A program made the position numbers and the translations under genes. From Bacteroidales bacterium UBA1410 (GTDB lineage Bacteria; Bacteroidota; Bacteroidia; Bacteroidales; Dysgonomonadaceae): DNA of 64,000 nt. Below are positions 19,360 through 28,074 of this stretch, one piece after another (the stretch's first letter is position 1; every line of letters begins with the position of its first letter). The notes under the pieces are model-generated. The model was not told the DNA's origin, searched no databases, and saw nothing but the letters and a program-made list of their open reading frames with translations. The stretch spans positions 6,402 to 70,401 of the forward strand of contig DBPW01000026.1 of assembly GCA_002305015.1 (NCBI GenBank), given 5' to 3'.

Positions 19360-20283
19360 TTACGGGCGAAAATAAATGTCTGCGTGATAAGACGAACGCA
19401 CAAGCGGGCCGCTAACAACGGTGTCGAACCCTTTCTCAAGGGCTATCTTTCGAAATTCATCAAAGGTATCGGGATGGATGTATTCCCTCACGGGATAATG
19501 GTTACGAGAAGGCTGCAAATATTGCCCAATGGTGAGCGAACGACACCCTACAGCCAATAAGTCGTCCATCAGTTCGTAAATTTCATAGCGGGTTTCACCC
19601 AACCCCACCATGATGCCCGATTTGGATAAAATGCCGTTTTCGGCAATACGAGCCAGCGTTTTGAGGCTGACATCGTACTTGGCGGCACTACGAATCTGCG
19701 GAGTCAAACGACGAACAGTTTCCATGTTATGTGCCATGACATCGGGTTGGGCAGCACAAACCTTGTCGATGAGTTCTACTCTTCCCTGAAAATCGGGCAC
19801 AAGAATTTCAATAGTGGTTACCGGATTTTCACGCCGAACCGCCTCAATGGTTTTCGCCCAATGTTCTGCACCCAAATCCGGCAAATCGTCCCGATCGACC
19901 GAAGTAATGACAACATGTCTCAACTTCATCAATTTAACCGATTGTGCCACATTCTCCGGCTCATCCCGATCCAACGGCAAAGGGCGTCCTGTCTGCGTAT
20001 TGCAGAACTTGCACGACCGAGTACAAATCTCTCCTCCGATCATAAAAGTAGCTGTCCCCCTATCCCAACACTCTCCCATATTCGGACAACGGCCACTCGA
20101 ACAAATGGTGTGCAAACCGTGCGATTCCACAATCTTTTTCGTTTGCGTAAAACGCTCGGTCTCCCCGAGTTTAATTTTCAGCCAATCGGGTTTTTTTATA
20201 TGAGCTGACGAATGCGGGTTTATTGCATCATCGCCCGCTTTGTTACGCTCATCTAAGGAAAAAGAGGAAGACTGATTTTTCAT
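19360..20283 (-). CDS. lipA: Lipoyl synthase
   Basis: LipA inserts two sulfurs into protein-bound octanoyl groups to make lipoyl cofactor, using radical SAM chemistry. The 307-residue protein has both clusters: the auxiliary CSSGRCPNMGECW cysteines and the radical-SAM CTRSCKFC motif. It also has TSVDRDDLPD and the C-terminal arginine-serine region GPLVRSSYHAD. The N-terminal 25 residues are Ser/Asp-rich and look like a free extension. It sits between a DPP-IV-type peptidase gene (69 bases upstream) and the membrane Nudix gene, all leftward, with no obvious functional link to either. Confidence 0.97.
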   Translation of the reverse strand: MKNQSSSFSLDERNKAGDDAINPHSSAHIKKPDWLKIKLGETERFTQTKKIVESHGLHTICSSGRCPNMGECWDRGTATFMIGGEICTRSCKFCNTQTGRPLPLDRDEPENVAQSVKLMKLRHVVITSVDRDDLPDLGAEHWAKTIEAVRRENPVTTIEILVPDFQGRVELIDKVCAAQPDVMAHNMETVRRLTPQIRSAAKYDVSLKTLARIAENGILSKSGIMVGLGETRYEIYELMDDLLAVGCRSLTIGQYLQPSRNHYPVREYIHPDTFDEFRKIALEKGFDTVVSGPLVRSSYHADIYFRP

Positions 20284-20352
20284 TGTTTTCGGCGTATTTC
20301 AACACATTATTTAAGTATGCAGCAAAAACACATCAATTTATGAGACAAAAAA

Positions 20353-22512
20353 TTACAGGTTCTTTTTATAAAAATCGATCACCTTTTTATACAAATACGT
20401 ACGCGCATTACCGCCATAAATGGAATGATCTTTGTCGGGAAACACAAACATCTCAAACGGCTTATCAGCCGCAATAAGTGCCCGGGCATATTCTAGGGTA
20501 TGCTGAAAATGCACATTGTCATCAGCAGAACCATGAACCAGCAGTAAATTACCCTGCAACTTATCGGCTAGTTTAACCGCCGAACCGTTATCGTATCCTC
20601 GCGGATTTTGTTGGGGTGTCCGCATATACCGTTCCGCATAAACGGTATCGTAAAAACGCCAGTCGGTAACCGGAGCTATAGCCACACCGGCTTTGAAAAC
20701 ACCGTTACCGCGACTCATGCTCATCAACACATTGTAACCGCCATAACTCCATCCCCAAATGCCGATGCAATTTTTATCGATATAGGGTAAATTTCCGAGG
20801 TAACGCGCCGCGGCCACCTGATCGTCTGCTTCCGCTGTACCGAGATTCAAATAGATTTGCTTGCGGAACTCTTCTCCTCGGGCAGCCGTTCCCCTTCCGT
20901 CAACGCATGCCACCACAAACCCTTCGTTCAACAAGGCATATTCCCAATCGATGCCAAACCGATCGGCAACTTGCTGCGAATTAGGTCCCCCGTACTGAAT
21001 CATTACCAACGGATATTTTTTGGAAGGGTCAACGTTTGCCGGCTTCAATATCCAACCGTTCAGCTGCGTTATACCATCGGCAGCAGGTACGGTTATAAAT
21101 TCTTTCCTCGGCACTCCGGCTTCGACCACTCGTTGTGCTACATCGGCATTATCTTCTAGCGTCCGTATCATCTTTCCGCCGGCATCGTGCAACGAAATCA
21201 CGGCAGGTGTATGGAGATCGGACCACCGATTTACAAAGTACTTCCCGTTCTTGCTGAACGAAGCCGCATTGTAACCCGGTTTCGAAGAAAGTTTTTCCGG
21301 GCGACCTTTATCGATATTGATCTTGTATACATTTCGGCGCAAAGGACTTTCATCGGCTGCCACATAAAATACGGTATTGGTTTGCGGATCGACCATCGGC
21401 AAATCCGTAACATCAAAACTCCCCGAGGTGAGTTGTTTCTGCAACGTACCCGTCAACCCATAAATATAGATGTGACTGTAACCGTCTTTTTCGGAAACAT
21501 ACGTAAATCTGTCAGGCAAAAAATGAATGGTTTTGAGAAAATCGGAATCGATATAATACGTGTTTTCGTCGCGAAGAATCAGTTTTGCAATCGTAGTTCG
21601 CGGACTTGCAAAATACATATCGAAACGGTTCTGATCGCGATTGAGCGTCATCACGGCCAATTGATCGGGATTATTCGTGAAGACTATGCGCGGAATGTAG
21701 CCTCCTTTTTCCAAAGGCACATCCATGGGGCGAATGGTTTTAGCATCGATATTGAATACCCGACATTCCACTTGCGGATTTTTTTCTCCCGCTTTGGGGT
21801 ATTTATATGCATAAAAATCGGGATACAATTGTCCGTTAAACGTCTGAAAACGATACTGCGGCACTTCCGATTCGTCGGTACGCACAAAAGCCAAAAATTT
21901 GTTGTCGGGCGAAAATTCCATCAGTCGCGTTACCCCAAACTCCTCTTCATACACCCAACAAGTCGTACCATTAAGAATGGCGTTTGATTCACCATCTTTC
22001 GTCACCTGCGATTCGGTATCGAAATCGAATTTTGCCAACCATATATTGTTGTCACACACGTAAGCCAGCATCTTGCTGTCGGGAGAAAAAACAGGAACTA
22101 GCTGTTTGCTTTCGTTATCGGTAAGTTTACGCACCAAGTTGCGTCGCACATCATGATAATAATAGGTAGCTTTAAACGAATGTCGATATATCTGTTCCCG
22201 ATCGCGATACACCAACACTCGCTTTTCATCGGGGCTCACCAAAAATCCCTCGAACGTATCGAAAGTACACTCACGAGCTTTACGCGTATTGAAAAGGGTA
22301 TCCACCGCATTACCGGTTGCATACGAAAACTTGATCACAGCGGTATTTGCGGCATCTGTCTGATAATAATACATCCCATCTGCCGAAGACTCCATCGGTT
22401 TTATTCCGCGGGCAGAAAACTTTCCTCCCAAAATATCGTGCAGGGTATAATGCTGCGCCTGCAAAGTAATAATACCGGCTATACTAAAAAACAAAACGAA
22501 TATTTTTCTCAT
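20353..22512 (-). CDS. S9 family dipeptidyl peptidase IV-type serine peptidase
   Basis: This exported prolyl-type peptidase would release dipeptides from the N-termini of peptides, as DPP IV does. I take the start at 22512, giving a clean signal peptide (MRKIFVLFFS to LQAQ); the frame extends to 22545. An N-terminal beta-propeller (about 30-460) includes the Glu pair in WVYEEEFGVTR, which in DPP IV binds the substrate amino terminus. The alpha/beta-hydrolase domain carries the nucleophile in GWSYGGYN, the Asp in SADDNVHF and the His in KDHSIYG. Total length, about 720 residues, is normal for Bacteroidetes DPP IV. Its promoter box may lie in the inverted repeat at 22566-22592. Confidence 0.92.
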   Translation of the reverse strand: MRKIFVLFFSIAGIITLQAQHYTLHDILGGKFSARGIKPMESSADGMYYYQTDAANTAVIKFSYATGNAVDTLFNTRKARECTFDTFEGFLVSPDEKRVLVYRDREQIYRHSFKATYYYHDVRRNLVRKLTDNESKQLVPVFSPDSKMLAYVCDNNIWLAKFDFDTESQVTKDGESNAILNGTTCWVYEEEFGVTRLMEFSPDNKFLAFVRTDESEVPQYRFQTFNGQLYPDFYAYKYPKAGEKNPQVECRVFNIDAKTIRPMDVPLEKGGYIPRIVFTNNPDQLAVMTLNRDQNRFDMYFASPRTTIAKLILRDENTYYIDSDFLKTIHFLPDRFTYVSEKDGYSHIYIYGLTGTLQKQLTSGSFDVTDLPMVDPQTNTVFYVAADESPLRRNVYKINIDKGRPEKLSSKPGYNAASFSKNGKYFVNRWSDLHTPAVISLHDAGGKMIRTLEDNADVAQRVVEAGVPRKEFITVPAADGITQLNGWILKPANVDPSKKYPLVMIQYGGPNSQQVADRFGIDWEYALLNEGFVVACVDGRGTAARGEEFRKQIYLNLGTAEADDQVAAARYLGNLPYIDKNCIGIWGWSYGGYNVLMSMSRGNGVFKAGVAIAPVTDWRFYDTVYAERYMRTPQQNPRGYDNGSAVKLADKLQGNLLLVHGSADDNVHFQHTLEYARALIAADKPFEMFVFPDKDHSIYGGNARTYLYKKVIDFYKKNL

Positions 22513-22565
22513 CTGCATTTCTCTACTATTCTGGTGTAAATTCAACTTTTCAAACCAACTTATTT

Positions 22566-22592
22566 ACAAAAATACATGATAATTTTCAATTT
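22566..22592. repeat. Left arm of 27-bp inverted repeat
   Basis: This 27-base arm matches the reverse complement of 23047-23073 at 25 of 27 positions, with 19 consecutive identical bases. It contains CAAAAATA (22567-22574), which read leftward is TATTTTTG, a -7 promoter box pointing at the DPP gene. Confidence 0.85.
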
Positions 22593-23046
22593 ACACAATA
22601 ACCCTTAAAATTCCGTCCCGAACAAATTCCGGTTACAGACTCGGTGGTTATACCATACTCCCTACTATTTTGGAGTTCGATCTTACCAAAGATTAGAATA
22701 GATTTACAGGTTTCTTGATTCCCTTTCTTCGCTCTTCCTTCGCTCTTCCTTCGCTTCATGCTTGCCTCTAAGCAGGGACAACAGCACCAAAGTCCGTTCG
22801 GTTTTTGCCAAACAAACCTGCATGTTTCCCGCTATTAGAGCGGGATACAGAGGCTGGGCCTGAGCAGACTTGGCTTGAGAAAAGTCCGAGGCGGATGCAA
22901 GCGTCATGCAAGGATGGTGCAGCCTTGGTACGGCCTTGGTGCGAGGAAGGTGTGTTTTATCCTGAAATACCAATTCTTTTATCTATGTTTGTAAAGTTTT
23001 ACTTTCTATCCGAAACAAAAATCAAGATGTTAGCTATACATTGGGA
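22593..23046. other. Non-coding segment enclosed by inverted repeats
   Basis: These 454 bases separate the divergent DPP and M3 peptidase genes and hold no convincing gene. They contain two and a half copies of an 11-base unit TTCGCTCTTCC (22728-22755), a short hairpin (22827-22833 with 22839-22845), and a block around 22760-22950 that is clearly richer in G and C than the flanks. The 89-codon leftward frame here looks spurious. The segment could be a miniature mobile element or hold a non-coding RNA; I cannot decide from one copy. Confidence 0.45.
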
Positions 23047-23073
23047 AAATTGAAAATTATCATGTAAATTTGT
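23047..23073. repeat. Right arm of 27-bp inverted repeat
   Basis: Partner of 22566-22592. It contains TAAATTTG (23065-23072), a rightward -7 box 31 bases before the M3 peptidase start, with a weak -33-like ATTG ending at 23043. Confidence 0.85.
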
Positions 23074-23103
23074 TCGTCAATTGACCTTTCAAGGAAAATT
23101 TTT

Positions 23104-25200
23104 ATGAACAAAATCGTTGGTATAGTTATAATAGGTATGGTTACGATGACAACAATGAAAGCGGGCGATAATCCGTTTTTCTACCCCTTTTCCACCCCCC
23201 ACGGGACTGCCCCGTTCGACAAAATCAAAATAGAACACTATGAACCGGCATTCGAAAAAGCAATGACCGAACACCTACAGGAAATTGACGCTATTGCCGA
23301 CAATCCTGAACCGCCTACCTTTGCCAACACCATTGAGGCAATGGAGTATTCGGGCGAAATGCTGAATCGGGTAAGCAATGTGTTCTTTAATTTGCTAAGC
23401 GCTGAAAGCAATGACGAAATGATGGATATTTCGCAGCGCCTGAGCCCCAAACTGTCGGAACATTCCAATACTATTTATCTAAACGAAAAACTTTTCCTTC
23501 GGATAAAAACCATATACGAAAGCCGGTTGAATCAGGGGCTAACAGCCGAACAAGTCCGACTGGTAGAAAAATATTATCAAGATTTTGAGAATAGCGGAGC
23601 CACCCTTTCACCCGAAGACAAAGAAAAATATCGGCAGCTTACGATGGAATTGAGTCTTGCAACACTCGATTTCGGGCAGAATGTGCTTAAAGAAACCAAT
23701 AAATACGAAATGCTGCTCACCGATGAAGCCGACTTGGCAGGGTTGCCCGAAAGTGTGTTGGAAGCTGCACAGGCGCGGGCTAAAGCAAAGGACAAAGAAG
23801 GATGGCTTTTTGACTTGTCTGCTCCCAGTTACACCTCATTTATGAAATACTCCACACGGCGCGATCTTCGCGAGAAACTATATAGGGCATATAACACCAA
23901 ATGCGTTACCGGAGGCGAATTTGACAATCAAGATAACGTAAAGAAAATCGTCAATCTCCGATTGGAGATCGCCAATTTATTGGGATATAAAAACTATGCC
24001 GAATATGAATTGAAATACCGGATGGCCAAAAACACCGAAGGCGTTTACGGTTTACTCGATAAACTGGCAGAGGCATACACACCGACAGCGAAAAAAGAAG
24101 TTGCCGACGTACAAGCCTATGCTTCAAAAATCGAAGGAAAACCATTCGAAATTCAACCGTGGGACTGGAGCTTTTATGCCGACAAGCTGAAAGATGAGCG
24201 TTTTAAGCTGAATGACGAGATGCTGCGCCCGTATTTTGAACTGGAACGCGTAAAAAAAGGAGTATTTGGTTTGGCAACGGAGCTCTACGGACTGCAATTT
24301 GTAAAAAATCCGGATATTCCGGTATATCATCCCGAAGTGGAAGCTTTTGATGTGCTGGACGAAAACGGTCAATTCCTGGCTGTTCTCTACACCGATTTCC
24401 ATCCACGGCCGGGCAAACAATCGGGTGCTTGGATGACGGAATTTAAAGGACAGTGGGTAAAAGACGGGGTTGACAGTCGCCCGCATGTGTCTCTTGTGAT
24501 GAATTTCACCCGACCGACCGAAACGAAACCCGCTCTGCTTACCTTCGATGAGGTGGAGACTTTTCTACACGAATTTGGCCATGCCTTACACGGCATGTTG
24601 TCGCGCTGCACATATGAATCGCTTTCGGGGACGAATGTCTATCGCGATTTTGTGGAACTGCCTTCTCAGATCATGGAGAATTGGCTGACCGAAAAAGAAT
24701 ATCTCGACCAATTTGCCTTCCACTATCAAACCGGAGAAAAAATACCGGCAGAACTAATACAACGAATTATCGATGCTTCGAACTACATTGCAGGATATCT
24801 GTGTTTGCGACAATTATCTTTTGGCTACCTGGATATGGCATACCATACCCTCATGCAGCCTCTTTCGAGCGATATTCGCGAATTCGAGCGCAACGCCATT
24901 CAGCGCGTACAACTTCTTCCCGTAGTACCCGAAACATGCATTTCAACATCATTCGGGCATATTTTCTCGGGAGGATATGCTGCAGGATATTACAGCTATA
25001 AGTGGGCTGAAGTTTTGGACGCCGATGCTTTTTCGGTATTCAAGGCAAACGGCATCTTCGATAAAAAAACGGCCGAATCGTTTAGAAAAAACATTCTGGA
25101 AAAAGGAAATACAGAAGATCCGATGAGACTCTATATCCGCTTTCGCGGACAGGAACCAACTATCGATGCACTCTTGAAAAGAAACGGGATAATAAACTAA
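23104..25200 (+). CDS. M3 family oligopeptidase / peptidyl-dipeptidase (Dcp-like)
   Basis: This zinc metallopeptidase of the thimet/Dcp family degrades short peptides. The 698-residue length fits. The zinc-binding helix HEFGHALHG starts at His489, and a glutamate in the following EN.L helix (near 525) should be the third ligand. Other family blocks are YYSYKWAEVLDADAF and RPHVSLVMNFTRPT. The first 20 residues are hydrophobic and end near KAGDNPF, compatible with export, as in Bacteroidetes relatives. It is divergent from the DPP gene and ends in a stem-loop at 25223-25260. Together the two enzymes could process peptides in the periplasm. Confidence 0.92.
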   Translation: MNKIVGIVIIGMVTMTTMKAGDNPFFYPFSTPHGTAPFDKIKIEHYEPAFEKAMTEHLQEIDAIADNPEPPTFANTIEAMEYSGEMLNRVSNVFFNLLSAESNDEMMDISQRLSPKLSEHSNTIYLNEKLFLRIKTIYESRLNQGLTAEQVRLVEKYYQDFENSGATLSPEDKEKYRQLTMELSLATLDFGQNVLKETNKYEMLLTDEADLAGLPESVLEAAQARAKAKDKEGWLFDLSAPSYTSFMKYSTRRDLREKLYRAYNTKCVTGGEFDNQDNVKKIVNLRLEIANLLGYKNYAEYELKYRMAKNTEGVYGLLDKLAEAYTPTAKKEVADVQAYASKIEGKPFEIQPWDWSFYADKLKDERFKLNDEMLRPYFELERVKKGVFGLATELYGLQFVKNPDIPVYHPEVEAFDVLDENGQFLAVLYTDFHPRPGKQSGAWMTEFKGQWVKDGVDSRPHVSLVMNFTRPTETKPALLTFDEVETFLHEFGHALHGMLSRCTYESLSGTNVYRDFVELPSQIMENWLTEKEYLDQFAFHYQTGEKIPAELIQRIIDASNYIAGYLCLRQLSFGYLDMAYHTLMQPLSSDIREFERNAIQRVQLLPVVPETCISTSFGHIFSGGYAAGYYSYKWAEVLDADAFSVFKANGIFDKKTAESFRKNILEKGNTEDPMRLYIRFRGQEPTIDALLKRNGIIN

Positions 25201-25222
25201 CAATCAGATCGAAATCGCACAA

Positions 25223-25260
25223 ACAGTACCTTCCGGAAATAAGGTTCCGAAAGGTACTGT
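25223..25260 (+). terminator. Stem-loop after the M3 peptidase gene
   Basis: Bases 25223-25238 pair with 25245-25260 over 16 positions with one mismatch, beginning 23 bases after the stop codon. The T-run after it is poor (TGTTAATTT), so termination strength is uncertain. Confidence 0.6.
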
Positions 25261-25299
25261 TGTTAATTTGAACTTTTAACGAAAAAAAATCGCCAAAAT

Positions 25300-25333
25300 T
25301 TTGCAACTATTTCAATTATTATTTTTATCTTTG
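25300..25333 (+). promoter_or_regulatory. Promoter of the RRM protein gene
   Basis: TTTG at 25300-25303 and TATCTTTG at 25326-25333 match the Bacteroidetes -33 and -7 boxes with a 22-base spacer. The predicted start of transcription is near 25340, leaving an unusually long leader of about 130 bases before the ATG at 25473. Confidence 0.6.
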
Positions 25334-25472
25334 TCATCGCAAAAGGGTTTTTAAAGGTAAATAGTTTTCCCGGTTTCTTTCCAGTCATTGCGAAGTACGT
25401 GTTAACCTATTTCTTGGTATAATCTCTTCTGCTAATTTCATTCATTTATTTTTTTTAATTATTTATTTTTAC

Positions 25473-25796
25473 ATGAACATTTTCATTGCAGGGCTTAGCT
25501 ATCAGATTAGCGATGCCGATTTAAGAGAACTTTTTGAGGAATACGGCGAAGTATCCTCAGCCAGAATCATTACAGACAGAGATACCCATCGTTCGAAAGG
25601 CTACGGCTTTGTCGAAATGGGTGATGATGCAGACGGACAGCATGCCATTGACGAATTGAATGGAGCAGAATATGACGGACGTACCCTATCTGTTTCGGTT
25701 GCCCGCCCGCGTCCAGAAGGAGATCGTTCTCGCCAAAGAAGCCAGAACAATCGCAGCTACGGCAATCGCGACTATCACGAAAGAAACAGGTATTGA
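25473..25796 (+). CDS. RRM-domain RNA-binding protein
   Basis: This 107-residue protein consists of one RNA recognition motif (residues 1-80) with RNP2 (IFIAGLSYQ) and RNP1 (SKGYGFVEM), followed by a basic Arg/Asn/Gly-rich tail of about 25 residues. Proteins of this type are common in Bacteroidetes, where they bind single-stranded RNA and affect global expression; the class is abundant in bacteria lacking other RNA chaperones. It has its own promoter, a long leader and a good terminator, so it is a single-gene unit. Confidence 0.93.
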   Translation: MNIFIAGLSYQISDADLRELFEEYGEVSSARIITDRDTHRSKGYGFVEMGDDADGQHAIDELNGAEYDGRTLSVSVARPRPEGDRSRQRSQNNRSYGNRDYHERNRY

Positions 25797-25823
25797 TTTA
25801 AAGTAAATACTTTTTCGGATCTT

Positions 25824-25855
25824 AAAGACTGTATCCTCTCGATGCAGTCTTTTTT
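25824..25855 (+). terminator. Intrinsic terminator of the RRM gene
   Basis: A 12-bp stem (25824-25835 with 25841-25852, one G-U pair) around a 5-base loop is followed directly by a T-run, 28 bases after the stop codon. Confidence 0.85.
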
Positions 25856-25909
25856 ATTTGAACCAAAATCCATACTAAACTGTTATTACTATAAATAGTA
25901 AAGCCAAAA

Positions 25910-26596
25910 ATGAGTGTTCTTTTGTCTATCGAAACCGCTACAGAAGTATGTTCTTGTGCCTTATCACGCAATGGAGAAATAGTGATGAACAAAGAAAATG
26001 ACGCAAGGCAATCGCATGCTGCATCGTTGGGAGTTTTTGCGGATGAAATCATGCAGTTCGTGAGAAAAAACGACTTGCATATTGATGCAATAGCCGTAAG
26101 CAGCGGACCGGGTTCTTATACCGGTTTGCGTATTGGTGTATCGGAGGCCAAAGGTTTGGCCTATGGACTGAATGTGCCGCTCATTGCCATCCCGACACCA
26201 AAAATTATGGCTGCTATCGTGAAAGACTGGGTAGAAAAAAGCACCCTCCTGTGCCCGATGATTGATGCGCGAAGAATGGAAATATATGCTACTTTTTTCG
26301 ATACATCGTTGAACACAATTCGCAAGACATCGGCAGATATTGTCGATGAGAACAGTTATCGCGATTTGCTCGATAAACAAAAGGTTGCTTTTTTTGGCAA
26401 CGGAGCAGAAAAATGCAAGAGCGTCATTCAACATCCCCATGCCCTGTTCATACCTGATATTAAGCCGCGAGCATCGGCAATGGCCCTATTGGCGGAAAAC
26501 GCATTCAATGAACAGAATTTTGTGAATATTGCTTATTTTGAGCCTTTTTATCTGAAAGAATTTGTGGCTACTGTGCCCAAAAATAAATTAGGCTAA
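25910..26596 (+). CDS. tsaB: tRNA threonylcarbamoyladenosine biosynthesis protein TsaB
   Basis: TsaB is the non-catalytic ASKHA-fold partner of TsaD in making the universal t6A37 modification of ANN-decoding tRNAs. The 228-residue protein starts MSVLLSIETATEVCS, with the family block SSGPGSYTGLRIGVSEAKGL near residues 63-82 and PMIDARRMEIYA near 117-128. It is followed 26 bases later by a CDGSH protein gene, so the two may be co-transcribed, though no functional link is known to me. Confidence 0.93.
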   Translation: MSVLLSIETATEVCSCALSRNGEIVMNKENDARQSHAASLGVFADEIMQFVRKNDLHIDAIAVSSGPGSYTGLRIGVSEAKGLAYGLNVPLIAIPTPKIMAAIVKDWVEKSTLLCPMIDARRMEIYATFFDTSLNTIRKTSADIVDENSYRDLLDKQKVAFFGNGAEKCKSVIQHPHALFIPDIKPRASAMALLAENAFNEQNFVNIAYFEPFYLKEFVATVPKNKLG

Positions 26597-26622
26597 GTCT
26601 AACATTTAAAACCCAAAAAATT

Positions 26623-26808
26623 ATGTCGGTAGTAGAAATTAAAATGATTCCCAATGGTCCGCTGGAAATGAAGGGCGATTTTAAAATCATTCGCCCCGAC
26701 GGTAAAGAAGAAGAAAAGAGCGGAACAATCCACCTCTGCCGTTGCGGCCATTCCAATAAGAAACCTTATTGCGACGGGTCGCATGCAAAAGTAGGATTCA
26801 AAGATTAA
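26623..26808 (+). CDS. CDGSH iron-sulfur domain protein
   Basis: The 61-residue protein has the full CDGSH signature near its end: C.C followed by the HSNKKPYCDGSH segment, whose three Cys and one His bind a [2Fe-2S] cluster. The N-terminal half is a small beta-sheet with VVEIKMIPNGPLEMKGDFKI. Function in bacteria is unclear, with electron transfer or iron handling the usual proposals. It is small enough to be missed by some gene callers, but the motif is unambiguous. Confidence 0.92.
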   Translation: MSVVEIKMIPNGPLEMKGDFKIIRPDGKEEEKSGTIHLCRCGHSNKKPYCDGSHAKVGFKD

Positions 26809-26826
26809 TGGTTCTTTCCGTTAAAC

Positions 26827-26948
26827 AAAGGTTGTCCGAAATTTATACCGAAAGAGCTTTAAAAATTGCATGTGGGTATTTCCTTATCTTCTTCAATTGA
26901 AGGGAATCAGAAAAAGGAGATGCATGCAATAATTGGCGGACAACCTTT
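26827..26948. repeat. Nested inverted-repeat structure of unknown function
   Basis: Three inverted repeats nest here. A perfect 12-bp outer arm (26827-26838 with 26937-26948) encloses an 8-bp arm (26865-26872 with 26923-26930), which encloses the palindrome CTTCAATTGAAG (26891-26902). A short T-run follows at 26952-26957. It lies between the CDGSH gene and the next signal-peptide gene and could be a structured RNA, a long terminator or a small repeat element. Confidence 0.6.
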
Positions 26949-26980
26949 CGTATTTTTCCCCATTAAAAAATTATGAAATC

Positions 26981-28057
26981 ATGAAAACAACCCAACGAAT
27001 CTTCTTGCTTCTCTCTTTGTTATTAATCCCCTTTGGGATTTTTTCGCAAGCTCCTTTTACCGTTAAAGGTCTATGTATAAATGCTCCGGCAAAACAAGAT
27101 GTAGACGATTTTGTGAAGCTTATCGATAAAAAGTTGGCTCCGGCGGGTGTAAACACGCTGGTATTGCGTATCGATTACCGCTACGAGTATGTTTCTCATC
27201 CCGAATTGCGGGCTCAAGAGCCATTATCGGAAAAAGACGTGAAGAAAATAGTGAATAGCTGCCGAAAGAATCAAATCCGCCTGATTCCTCAAATCAACTT
27301 ATTGGGTCATCAATCATGGGCGGGGCAGATAGGAAAACTATTGGAGGTTTATCCTCAATTTGACGAAACACCCTCCATATCTCTGCCGAAAGAATACACA
27401 TGGCCCAATGCAGACGGGTTGTATTGCAAAAGCTATTGCCCACAACATCCTGAAGTTCACGACATTGTTTTTGATGTGGTGGACGAAATCATAAGTGTGT
27501 TTGAAGCTGACGCTTTCCATGCAGGTATGGATGAAGTTTTTTACCTTGCACATCCCGATTGCCCTCGTTGTAGCGCATGCGATCCGGCGGTATTGTTTGC
27601 CGGCGAGGTAACGCTTATCCGAAATCATTTGGCACAAAACGGAAAAGAATTATGGATTTGGGGTGACCGACTGATCGACGGGAAAACCACAGGTATCGGT
27701 ATATGGGAAGGAAGCTACAACAATACCTACCGGGCAATAGACATGATTCCGAAAGACGTAATCATTAGCGATTGGCATTACGAAAAAGCGCACCCTACGC
27801 CTGTTTTGTTTGCCGCAAAAGGTTTTAGCGTGGTTGCTTGTCCTTGGCGAAAAGCCGATGTAGCCCTTAATCAGGTAAAAATGATGAATAGGTTCAAAGA
27901 AAACGCATCAGACGAAATGAAACCGCGCTATGCCGGCATCATGCATACGTTCTGGAGCAATACCCGACTCTTTATAGACGGCATGAATGACGCTACCGAA
28001 GAAAGCAAAAACGATCCTTCGGTACAGACATTTAAAGAATTGACAAAAGCCTGGTAA
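26981..28057 (+). CDS. Secreted GH20-like glycoside hydrolase
   Basis: The protein starts at 26981 (MKTTQRIFLLLSLLL) with a signal peptide ending near FSQ, giving 358 residues. A frame from 26933 runs into the upstream hairpin and is unlikely. The body resembles the (beta/alpha)8 barrel of family 20 hexosaminidases: NTLVLRIDYRYEY, PQINLLGHQSW, and the paired acidic residues in HAGMDEVFYL, matching the GH20 Asp-Glu catalytic pair, then WGDRLIDG and a terminal W-rich strand. It lacks the usual N-terminal GH20b domain. Substrate is unknown. It has a Cys-rich loop (DCPRCSACDP) that could bind metal or form disulfides. Confidence 0.7.
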   Translation: MKTTQRIFLLLSLLLIPFGIFSQAPFTVKGLCINAPAKQDVDDFVKLIDKKLAPAGVNTLVLRIDYRYEYVSHPELRAQEPLSEKDVKKIVNSCRKNQIRLIPQINLLGHQSWAGQIGKLLEVYPQFDETPSISLPKEYTWPNADGLYCKSYCPQHPEVHDIVFDVVDEIISVFEADAFHAGMDEVFYLAHPDCPRCSACDPAVLFAGEVTLIRNHLAQNGKELWIWGDRLIDGKTTGIGIWEGSYNNTYRAIDMIPKDVIISDWHYEKAHPTPVLFAAKGFSVVACPWRKADVALNQVKMMNRFKENASDEMKPRYAGIMHTFWSNTRLFIDGMNDATEESKNDPSVQTFKELTKAW

Positions 28058-28074
28058 GAAAAGACAAAGATTTT

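Noticed and set aside
21187..21987. 266-codon rightward ORF
   Set aside because: It is fully antisense to the well-supported DPP-IV-type gene and has no family features.
22874..22895. Resemblance of GAAAAGTCCGAGGC to the conserved GAGGAAAGTCC of RNase P RNA
   Set aside because: The surrounding bases do not form the other conserved parts of RNase P RNA, and the match is only about ten bases.
22704..22973. 89-codon leftward ORF between the two peptidase genes
   Set aside because: It has low-complexity Glu/Arg/Ser ends, no recognisable domain, and lies inside the inverted-repeat segment with tandem repeats. It looks like chance coding in a GC-richer block.
26933..26980. 16-codon N-terminal extension of the GH20-like hydrolase
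   Set aside because: It starts inside the right arm of the nested hairpin and would spoil a clean signal peptide.
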